Below are positions 21,436 to 31,600 of a stretch of DNA of 64,000 bases, piece by piece. Every line of letters begins with the position of its first letter. Within the stretch, counting starts at the first letter, position 1. The notes beneath the pieces were generated by a model that saw only the letters and a list, made by a program, of their open reading frames with translations, was not told the DNA's origin and did no database searches. The translations under genes were made by a program, and so were the position numbers. Origin of the DNA: Paralvinella palmiformis. Its lineage: Eukaryota; Annelida; Polychaeta; Terebellida; Alvinellidae. The stretch is taken from NCBI GenBank assembly GCA_025642065.1, contig JAODUP010000153.1:275501-339500 (forward strand), read 5' to 3'.

Positions 21436-22836
21436 TTCGCGTTTTAACATGGGACGCTATTTTGAATTCATGGAGCGCCAGGGCCCTAGCGACTGGAGGT
21501 AGATTGTCACGGACAGCTCCCTTAGTTAACATGACGCCTAATGGCACTGGTTCATTCTGCGCTGCTTTCGGCTGCAGTGACAGAAAAGATACGCACAAAT
21601 AAAGCTATCCCAGAAAGAAAATGAAAGCTAGTGTAAAAATTTGATATGATCTGGGTTTTTTTTAAATAAAGGATATTTAAAACAATAAGCATAACAATTT
21701 GAAGTAGACACCCCCCCTACTTGACATGACCCAAGCAGGATCTATCTAGATCTATATTTGTTTCAGACAAAATCTGATTAAATTTTACTGAACAATATCA
21801 ACCTAGTAATCACAAAATGGGTATGTAAGATATACATAAGCTTACAGTTACATGTACTGGAGCCACTGAAGATGTTATGGGCGGGAGGTATATTTTACTT
21901 TATTATTGTAAATAATATAATTGGACTTCTAAAATTACATTACTATAATCAGATAATTTTCCCTAATTACAATAATTATAAGTAGCTGAGTATTTACATG
22001 ATCACCTGCATTCATATTTATTTGTAAACGTAAGCAATTGGTACTTATTGATATATATGGAATTCTATTTATAATTTAAATGTTATGAAATTAATTATTA
22101 AATACCTCAACTAGTGGTAGAAACATTCATTTTGTTATTTTTTCTATTGACAGAAATAAAAGATGGGTTATTAATTGTTGTCGTTCAGATATATGATGAG
22201 GAAAGATTTAAATTACTTGAATACTAATTGTAGAATGTATGATATGTATTTCATTGAAACGGAATTCATGAACCAGACAACTTATCTAGAATGGTATTCC
22301 AACTATTTTTGATGTACCAAATCCACCGCATGCATCCACTGAAATAAAAAAGGAAGGTATTAACAGATAGCAGACCTATACAGGAGACAGGGCTAGCTGT
22401 GATGGTAATTAATATTTATAAATATTAATGGTGAAAATTGGTATTGCAAAATTAATTAAATAAGAAACAAGGCATCAAACCCATGAAATTTTGTCAGCCC
22501 ATTTCATACGTAATACAAAAAAAGATAACCAGCACCTGAATTAGTACTTGAATGTTCAGCTCATGTGCTTTAGTTGGTATACTTCTCTTCATAACTTAAA
22601 TGCATATCAAATCAAATTCTTTAACCAACTTGAAAAAAAAGGAAAATATGTGTTTACACATTGTGTATGCACTTGGTTCAAGTCATTATTTTACAAGGTA
22701 TTGTATTGCATGGTCTATATTATTGAGGTGTAGACTTTAAATGAACTTATAATTTTTTTAGTTAATATATGATAAACAGACATGGTGAATATATGATGAA
22801 TTGTGTTATGGTTGCGTTATAATAGCTGTATATATC

Positions 22837-22871
<35 letters not shown>

Positions 22872-23345
22872 AAATAAATAAAAAAAATTGGACTGTGATA
22901 AACTGACTTGATGAAAGTATGTTTGTATGCATTTACCTCATATATACCTAATTGTTTTCATTAAAAAAACTGCCACACACAAAGCTGTGAATTAACCTAA
23001 ACCACGTTCAATTATTTTCTTATCAGCTGTCAAGTGATCGCAAATTGTAGGCTATGAATTAATTAAGTGACTGGGCTGTGAAATTACTTAATTATTTATT
23101 TACAGTTTCAGAGCTTCGTTTCCTTTGATATCATGTGTGTACAATTAAAGTGTTAATTAATAAAAGAGTATGTGATCATGTAACATATAGTACTAGTATT
23201 GGCAATTCATTTCAACCATGCGCCCACATGTACACGATCACATGTGGACAACCAGAGAGCTTTTGTTTATCTGAGAAATACCTCCGGTCGCTGGAGGCGC
23301 CACTGGTTCAAAATTCAACATGGCGCGGCAAGAGTAACGCCTCTC
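21436..23345 (+). mobile_element. Possible decayed TIR transposon around a THAP relic
   Basis: The left block 21436-21492 (cgctattttgaatt, agcgactggaggta) resembles the reverse complement of the right block 23275-23345 (cgccatgttgaatt, agcgaccggaggta), spaced about 1.9 kb. A THAP-type protein start follows the left block. P-element-type transposases begin with THAP. The interior is otherwise A+T-rich with no readable transposase. Ends are approximate. Confidence 0.35.
21531..21602 (+). pseudogene. THAP zinc-finger N-terminus relic
   Basis: ATG opens MTPNGTGSFCAAFGCSDRKD followed by THK and TAA. CAAFGCSDR is the typical start of a THAP domain (C-x4-C). The remaining CxxH half and the FxxFP region are not found before the stop or in other frames nearby. 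It is either a broken transposase start or an orphan first exon. Confidence 0.5.
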
Positions 23346-23365
23346 TATATTTAAGCTCTCTGGTT
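23250..23365. repeat. 13-bp perfect inverted repeat enclosing the right block
   Basis: AACCAGAGAGCTT at 23250-23262 and AAGCTCTCTGGTT at 23353-23365 are perfect reverse complements. Confidence 0.7.
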
Positions 23366-23550
23366 ATATAAACACGAGGCACAAAATCATCCAGGAATAG
23401 GATAACTTTGGCAAAATATGGTCGATTAATAGCCGACAAAGATATGTATTTACACTTGACATATTAAAAAAAAAATTGTATCAATATTGAATACGTTCAT
23501 TTTGTTCTCATGTTCTTTTGGTGCAAGAAGTAACTTGTCTGTTTTTGAGT

Positions 23551-23765
23551 GAGCTCCCATGGCCTAGCGGTTAAGCAACTGGCACTTGATGCCAAGGGTC
23601 ATAGGTTCGATCCCACCAAGAGGTCGCAACTTTCCAGAGATTTATTTCTCGGCTCACAATATCGTGGGTGGTTGACCATGTTAAATGGCGCTGCCGTCTC
23701 CACTGAATTATTAAAAACAAGGGAGGTCATTAAAGACTTTAACACAGTAGTACTTTAAGTAGTCT
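23551..23765 (+). mobile_element. tRNA-derived SINE of a second type
   Basis: gagctcccatggcctagcgg ... ataggttcgatcccaccaag has A- and B-box-like sequences. It is not a tRNA gene because the acceptor-stem ends do not pair. A body of about 130 bp follows. Confidence 0.5.
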
Positions 23766-23909
23766 TCATTCTTTTCATCATGTATTAAATAATACGTTAA
23801 TACGTGTATTGATACACGAGACATTATATGTGATATTAAGTTATCTGAACAAACTTACAGCAGAAGTAGTGCCTTTCCAGACAACGGGCTACCTAACTCA
23901 ATCAAATGA

Positions 23910-24091
23910 TGATTGCTGTTTTACAGCCACTTTTGTACACATGGTAGCTTAAATGGGCAGAACGACCTCCAAAAGTAATGAAGCGAAGTCAAAGATGAAA
24001 CAACCTTCGGATATGCCGACGCCGAGATTCGAACCCGGGTGGTATTATTGATCTGTGGTACAACACGCTACCGCTAGACCACGGAGGCGCC
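23910..24091 (-). mobile_element. tRNA-derived SINE with 15-bp target-site duplication
   Basis: AACTCAATCAAATGA flanks it at 23895-23909 and 24092-24106. On the minus strand it reads ggcgcctccgtggtctagcg ... gttcgaatctcggcgtcggc ... ggctgtaaaacagcaatcat. Full-length family member. Confidence 0.92.
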
Positions 24092-24106
24092 AACTCAATC
24101 AAATGA

Positions 24107-24677
24107 AGCATCTTGCCAAGGCCAAACTTTAGGGATTTGATTGCAGATTTCCACGAAACTACTGCGATTGCAGTATCCAGTTCACATTTCTTTGTGGACT
24201 ATGCATGTATGTTGGGAATAATCTTAATGAGGGAATAATCATAATGATAATTTAAAAAAAATACATTCAAAATTCAAATTTGTTATATAAAATACATTCT
24301 GCCGCAGCGACATTTGTTGTTTGAAAACCGAGCCCAACATCGCTGACGCCCTTCTGCTGGAGAAGTATCTCGAGATTTGAACCTACAGCCATCATGTTTT
24401 TTTCTAACACGCTTAGAACTGGACTAGGAATTAATCCCAAAACAGGCAACAAGCAACAAGGGCTTATCGGCGTCACACCTTGCTGGAGAAGAAGCGCCGC
24501 ATAACAGATACAATAGAGGAGGATAAAAGTAACCGAATGAAATTATTTGGAATAAGCTCGAAGCAGCTACTCCATTACGCCGTCGTAATGTCGGTCGACG
24601 AAGGAAGTAAACCAAATTGAGAAAAGATATTTCACACATGAATGTGTCCGAATATATAAAACTCATGTTATTCCAAG
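24107..24677. other. Spacer, nothing recognised
   Basis: Mixed-composition non-coding sequence. Short open frames here have no domain. Confidence 0.45.
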
Positions 24678-24892
<215 letters not shown>

Positions 24893-24949
24893 GTTAGCAC
24901 ACGCTTCTAGTCCTGTTCGTATACCTTCTATGACTGGCACTAATCAATT

Positions 24950-25470
24950 TCATCCTGAAATGTCCACCTCAGCCGACAGGGGGAGCCACGATCCGGTGTC
25001 GGAGGGTGGCCGCCGTGTATGTTTTACCGGCGTCCAGCCTCCATCAGCCGAAGTAGTCGTCGGCGCCGGCGGTGAATAATTAATCTCGTTAGAGACGATG
25101 GGGGAAACGCCGCCGACCATGGCTCCACACGGCGGCGCCGAGAGGACAATTATCACGCGATATGTCGTGTTTCTTGGACGGCAACATTTCGCCGTCCGTT
25201 GTAGACAACGTTGTTGTTAGGGGAGGCGAAGACGCCGCGCTGAAATCAGGCGCCATTCAGCGACGCTTTTAGGCCATTGGCCGCTAAACAAATGATCAGA
25301 TTGAATTATTATCTCACACATTACTCGACTAAAGCGCCCGATCCTATATATTGAGCCGAGTCCCGTTTGCCCGTGAATCGGACGCTAATAGCGTCGTAAT
25401 TTAGCGGCGCTGTGCCGTGGCTCGGCCGACCGCTTTCGGGGCGGCGGCTGGCTTTGGCGGCCAGATGTGT
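24950..25470. other. GC- and CpG-rich non-coding island
   Basis: Rich in CGCCG/CGGCG words with no coherent reading frame, embedded in A+T-rich DNA. It contains homeodomain-type aattaatta cores (about 25076-25082). It could be a regulatory element or conserved non-coding block; sequence alone does not decide. Confidence 0.5.
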
Positions 25471-25611
25471 GATTTCGTGCATGATTTTCGTGCATGATTT
25501 TCGTGCATGCGCTTTGTCGTTATGTTTATTTGCTATTAATTTTCAAGCGGCTGAATAGAGATCGTCGTTTGACTGGAAGGTTTTTAATGGCGAAATCACC
25601 AGGAAACCCCC

Positions 25612-25612
25612 C

Positions 25613-25668
<56 letters not shown>

Positions 25669-25670
25669 TA
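25612..25670. repeat. (CT)n(AT)n compound microsatellite
   Basis: CT run from 25612 followed by AT to 25670. Confidence 0.93.
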
Positions 25671-27494
25671 GGTCAATTGGACCAATTGCTTCCAACTGGG
25701 ACAATCGCCAATGGGGCTCCACGCTAGGGTAATCTACTCTAATCTTATCAATGGGAATTACTTTCAAACAAGGCTGACATAGTACTGCGACTTTTGCATT
25801 TAATTGAACTATAGGAGACTTATTTTTATGCAAGGAAGACAACCTTTTTTAGATTGAAAGGCGGTTTTTAGAAATCCCCCAAAAGATAGTTGGTTTCCCA
25901 TAATGCTGTTCACTTACATTTTGAAAACCTTACATAAAGTGTCTATTCGTTTTTTTTGTGTGATATACAAGATTTGTCGTTCTGCACGTTTTCGATCGGA
26001 ACAGGTCGTAACTGTACAGTAATGTCGAAATAAGTTCAATTCTGTTACAAATATTTATACAAATCAGACAGAATTTCAGCTTTTAGTTTTTTAAATTCGA
26101 TTCTTGTTCAAATATTTCAAAAACGTGATTAACACAACTGCAGGTTATACCATTGCATAAACTAATTGATATTTTGCCAAAAATGTGAATATCAGAAATA
26201 AAATGTTTCTATTGAACACATTATCCTGAATTTTTTTTAAATGGAGTAAATAAATCAACATTACACTCCTGAACAATAACAACACCCCCCCCACACACAC
26301 ACACACGCACATGTGTATAGATCTTGAATATGTATTCGTGAAACTTAAGGAGAACTTTATTCATATAGTTAAATCTAAGATTCAGAATTAATAAGTAGAT
26401 GTTTAATATTTTAATAATTTAAATAAATAAATCAACAGTTTCACACCTTTGACTCGAACTGTCACACATTTAGTTTAAGTTTTAAACAATTTCAATTCAT
26501 CGTTGTCAGTTATTCATCAGTCCTGTATGATGTTACTTAACGAGAGAGCATTTTATTTTCGCATGATTGATCATCATATCTGTTGGGAGTCTGATTTTAA
26601 AATATATGAATCTTATTTAATCTGTAGATATTATTATCTTTTGAGTACAGATCCGTAATGCTGATGTCTCAATGTGAACGACTTGCTTCCTATATATACT
26701 CTGAAGTGTATGTTTACGTTATGTTACGTTATGTTTACGCTCTGTGCGTAGATTGGGAGTCTAGAATTTGAGAGGTTCCTGGTTTGAATTCCATCAGCCC
26801 ACTAGTGATTATTAATGTGCTGTTACAGACTGCTGCGTCAGGCTTACAAATAACATCTCATCTGAACGAGGTAGCTTCTGCCAATACTGGCGTCAAGAAA
26901 CACTGCGCCTCGGTGAGTTGAGAACAGCGGCTGCTCGTATGCTACATGACAATCATCTAATGTATTAAGTTTAAGGCTTTGGTGAACAAAGCTGGACTCC
27001 GCGGAGCATCAACAATCCCGGGGTTCGGGGAGGTGGTCTCGGTTCGTCGTATCCAAACGAAGGCCGTTGTTGCATTCCATCGCAGGTAGAAATAGTTCAG
27101 TGGTTAGTGCGATGGACTAGAAACTGGAGATCATCGGTTCGAAATCACCAGCCGATTCCCGGTCATCGTTCATGTCAGGTGGCTGACTTGGCTAGAAATA
27201 GACATTTAATGTCAGACGTCGATAGATCATTATAGATTAAATGTCTTGACGTTGTATACTCCCCGGTTAGGTGACGATGTCACCAAATGGAATAGCTCTT
27301 TACCGGAGATGGGGGCGGGGGTGATTCATGTGCTGCTAGAGTAAAAGAGCGAATGGTTTGCTCAGCTAAGATCAGCGCATGTCAAACCCGAGGCATAATA
27401 ATTAATAATTGCAAAAATAGTACAGGGGTTGGGAAAACTCGTAGACCAGGTACAATGCAAAGTTCATAAGCAAATGATCAGACGGAGTAAAAAC
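25671..27494. other. Spacer, old repeats only
   Basis: No exon seen. About 27086-27170 (gttcagtggttagtgcgatg ... cggttcgaaatcaccag) is a tRNA-head-like sequence, and about 26285-26310 is a short CA run. Confidence 0.45.
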
Positions 27495-27695
27495 TTAGGA
27501 AGGATAAGCGAGTCTGAAAATGCAAGTTTTCAAATGGTGACGGAAAGAAACTATGCCATTTGATGACTTAACATGTTCAGGAAGTCAGTCGCAAAGGGTA
27601 GGGACAGCAATTGAAAAAGCACGAGTCCCAGCATGAGGTTTAATCCTGGGTACAGACAATAAGTGAAAACCAGATGAACGGAGCTCTGGGATGAC
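27495..27695 (-). pseudogene. LINE ORF2 C-terminus relic
   Basis: Read on the minus strand it gives LRSSGFHLLSVPRIKPHAGT, RAFSIAVPTLCD*LPEHV and SFRHHLKTCIFRLAYPS, then TAA at 27497-27495. This is the hallmark end of many LINE ORF2 proteins (LRSS...VPR...RAFS.A.P.LWN.LP...FK..LKTHLF). The in-frame TGA and loss of the Trp show decay. Confidence 0.8.
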
Positions 27696-28226
27696 GTCGT
27701 CTCTCTTAGATAAACCATCCACAAACGCAGATAACGTCAGTATCCAACCAATGCGACCTGTTGTAGCGCAGTGCTCTAGTCATTGTGCCATGGAAGAGCC
27801 CTAGGGGCAAGTAAACCCTCCAACCCGACTCCTTAGGTGCCATTAGCCCAATCTGTAAACCAGCATTAACCTTACGGCACGCTTTAAGCATGAAAGGTAA
27901 AAATGTAACAATAACGATTAAACAATTATATATCTATGAGGCAGTGTGGGGGGTTCGACGGGGCTAATCGTCCCCCTTGGATCCGCTGCTGAAAGTTATA
28001 CTAAAAGCCGTCAATTTACCCTGTCCAATGTAGTCGCATAACACACACACACACACACACATACACAAGCAAAACGTAAAGCTTTACTGACAACATTCAA
28101 CAGGTTGTTTTAATATTTACATATCCAACAGTCACACAACTGAATTTATACCTACAGCAGCCTATATGGTTGAGTGGGGGAGTCGCCCTTAATCGGAATA
28201 TCGGTGCCCGTAAGGCTTTATTTACA

Positions 28227-28257
<31 letters not shown>

Positions 28258-28265
28258 CAGAGGAA
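27696..28265. other. Spacer before the WSC gene
   Basis: Contains (CA)n at 28041-28066 and 28228-28259. No exon seen. Two short stretches (about 27945-28010 and 28158-28215) carry similar gg-tggggg words. Confidence 0.45.
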
Positions 28266-28513
28266 GGCGGCCGGCGTATAGCGTAGTTGTGGCTTCTGCC
28301 CGGCTGAGAGTTGCTAAGCCGACGAACCGTGACTAGAAGTTAGCTTTGTTTGTTCAAAGTTCACGAAACACTTTTCTACAAAAAGGCAGCCTTAACGCGG
28401 ACAGCACCGACGGTACGGCGTAGGGATACACCGTGCGATGTGATTAGGTCCCGTGGGGGCACTATTTTAGTGGAACCGCTCTTTCTCTCTTCCATGTGAA
28501 CTACTACGTGAAG

Positions 28514-28531
28514 ATGGCGAAGAAAGTGTGA
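28514..28531 (+). other. Upstream ORF 1 (MAKKV)
   Basis: ATG GCG AAG AAA GTG TGA lies 57 bp before the main start. If transcribed it could dampen translation of the main frame. Confidence 0.4.
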
Positions 28532-28536
28532 AGGAA

Positions 28537-28563
28537 ATGTCCGGACGGTTGTTGAGGATTTAA
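28537..28563 (+). other. Upstream ORF 2 (MSGRLLRI)
   Basis: ATG to TAA, ending 7 bp before the main ATG at 28571. Reinitiation distance would be very short. Confidence 0.4.
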
Positions 28564-28570
28564 GGCGAAA

Positions 28571-28658
28571 ATGGCCTCCGCTGTTGCTGGCTGCCTGAGC
28601 ATGGCAGCCATGTTGTTTACTTTCTTTATAACGTGCTCGGTAGCTGCCACTGAGTCTG
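28571..28658 (+). CDS. WSC/PKD gene exon 1: signal peptide
   Basis: MASAVAGCLSMAAMLFTFFI then TCSVAATES. Donor gtgagtatc at 28659. One base of a split Val codon. Confidence 0.75.
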
Positions 28659-31600
28659 GTGAGTATCATTTTGGTGCCGTGCGAAGTGAATATTAACCAA
28701 TTTTCGTCACCGTCTTCGAGAACATTTCCGATCGGTTATCAATTTGTTCCGGATTCGCCAAATCTGGATCGGAGATATCACGGATTCGGCTGCGTAGATT
28801 GATGCATTTGCTTAATCGTCGGCTATTGTGTCAATGAAGCCGCCGCATCGTGGCTTATTCGATCGACTGATTAGTCTGAATATTTCGAATATTCGCTTGG
28901 AATGGGCTTACAGAAGTTACGAAGTATTATCCGGAAAACTGGGTCACCAGATGTCAATCATTCGAATAAACCACGCCCTTCGGGAGTTCGGCTCTGCCCA
29001 CGGAGCCCGCTTTGTGGTTTCTGTATGAGCTCAACTTGACGTGGATCTCGGGGAAGATCCTGTACTACTAGTCTAGTTTCTAACATTTGCTAAGGATCTT
29101 GAAACTTTCTTGGGAACTTGAAGTTGATAATCCGGTGATCACCGTGATGGTATTGGAAAAATAATGTTTACTGCATGCAGGTTATAAGTTACTATAAGGG
29201 AAGAGATCCCCCCCCCCGGGGGGGGGGGGGTTTTAAAAAAACGGGGAAAGGATGTAATACTCTCGGGCCACAACTCGGGGTATTCCCTAACCATGTTAAC
29301 CCTACCGCTGGATTGTTTTAAATTAACAATCGGCAAACTTTAACCCCAAGGAAAACCCTCTGCAGGGACCACCCTCGGGGTATTTCCTCTCCATGTTTCC
29401 CTACAGCTTTCTTATTAGTGGCGGGGGGAGGCTTTATGAACAATCACTAAATAAGCAGGAAAACCCTTGTATGTAAAACTAAAAGATGGTAGTGATCTTT
29501 TGTCCAAAACGCTACCGCAAAGACCCGAGCGCCTTCCAAAGAAATGGACGAAACATCACTCTCAGATATCCCACGCCGGGACAAACGTTTTTATCAGCAA
29601 GAGTCAATGTCGAAATCTATTTGGAACATAAAAATTACCATATCCCTCTGTGTGTAAAAGAAGTTGGTAATCCTGTATAAATATATTGTGATGAAATAGA
29701 AAAAAATAATATTTCAAACATTTGATAACATAATTATTTTCATTGATTTATATCAGTTGCGCTTGTTGAGTGATTGTACCGTGGGAGTAGGATTCTGGAA
29801 AGTGATGGGGGTGGGGGGTGGACATAACTAATGGTCATTAGCATGGTTGGTGTGAGCATGGTAAGATTGGGTAAGGGGTAAACTTATCAGGGTGGTGTGA
29901 GAGGGGGAAGGGTTTTCCTGCATGGCCATGAGGAAATGAACAGGATTCAGTAAGAAAACGAACATCATGGGGATTGGGTAATGAATATCATGAGGATAGG
30001 GGAATGAACATCATGGAAATGGGAAAGTGAACATCATATGGATAGGGAAATGAACTTTGTGAGAGATGTGGAAGTGAACATCACAAGGATAGGGATATGA
30101 ACATCACAGGCATAGGGATGACCGGATATGACAATCACAGGGATAGGGATATTATGCTAAAAGGGATAGGGAAGTGAACACTATGGGGATTGGGATGTGA
30201 ACTCGGAGTTTAGGAGTGGGAGGGATTACCCTCAAGGGATTCAGGGCGGATGCTCTTCATAAGGATGATGAGGTGAATATCATTTATGTTGAGGGGGGGG
30301 GGGGGTATTATGAACATTGGTGGCTGAGGGGGAAGGAGTTTCTTTTTATATTTTATTAATTTTTACTTTTGGGGTTAGAATCTGACATCCTATTATCATA
30401 TGATTACGACGTTATTTAGGATGCTGTCAGATATCGGGTTTGTTCCCTTTTTTGGGGTCATTTCGACTGATTCAGCACAAAGTTATTCAGCCGCAAATTA
30501 AACTATTACAGTTTGACAACTGGATGTTCAATTTGCAGCTAAAAATATATTTAGCTGGAAGTCGGAGTTGGCGAGACATTTAAAATTCTGAAAAAGAGCC
30601 GGTTATGATTAATCTTGATTGAAATAGTTTCATGGTGATGATATTTTCGGGTCTGTTTACAAACATATTCAAAGAATGCAATGCCAAATGGTGCTTAAGT
30701 GAAAGACTTTATTACAGCATTTTGTGGATTTTATTAAAGGCAGTTTCAAATTTACTTTGGTAATCAGTGAATTTCCAGTTTGTTCAAAACCTTTGGGTCT
30801 GGCAGGTTGTCAGTGAGGTCACATGACTTCATTTGTTTGTTTGTTGCATCTAATTAAACCAAAACATTCTTGTTTTGTTTAGCTGATGGGTTAAATCAAA
30901 TATTTCAGAATAAATAGGGTCTGGATAAGTGGGCCAATTCCGATATGAAATGCACATTTCAGGATCGGGGACATCATTTTATCAAACAGTTTTATATGGA
31001 TTGTGGGGAAATACGTGGTGCTGATTAAATACTGGACAAATCCTATGCAAGTACTGGGTATTATAATAGTAATTTATGGTATAAGTAAAATTAATAATTA
31101 ACTTAGGTTAGAAATAATCTTTTCCCTCACGCATAGGTAGGATTGGCATTGATTTAAGCAAATTGAAAAAATCAAGATTTTAATTTTTTTCAGATCATAC
31201 TTGATTTAACTGTACATGCATTTTTAAATAAAGTTTAAATTTGTACATAATTGCTTTGCTTTAATTCTTTTGAAATGCTAAGAATGAAATGTTCAGCCTA
31301 TTGGGTAAATTATGATATTCCACATTTCAGAATTACATATTATTTCTCATGAGATTGACGAGAATGTTGAAAAACCTTTGATAACATAATTATTTTCATT
31401 GATTTATATCAGTTGCGCTTGTTGAGTGATTGTACCGTGGGAGTAGGATTCTGGAAAGTGATGGGGGTGGGGGGTGGACATAACTAATGGTCATTAGCAT
31501 GGTTGGTGTGAGCATGGTAAGATTGGGTAAGGGGTAAACTTATCAGGGTGGTGTGAGAGGGGGAAGGGTTTTCCTGCATGGCCATGAGGAAATGAACAGG

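Larger units (their letters stand above)
28266..28570 (+). promoter_or_regulatory. Candidate promoter and 5' UTR of the WSC/PKD gene
   Basis: GC-rich, CpG-containing block directly upstream of the start codon, unlike the A+T-rich DNA around it. No TATA box is evident. The AAGATGGCG word at 28511 fits a YY1-type downstream element common near starts of TATA-less genes. The exact start site is unknown. Confidence 0.5.

Noticed and set aside
23551..23625. tRNA-Leu-like gene
   Set aside because: The 5' and 3' ends do not pair as an acceptor stem and a SINE-like body follows.
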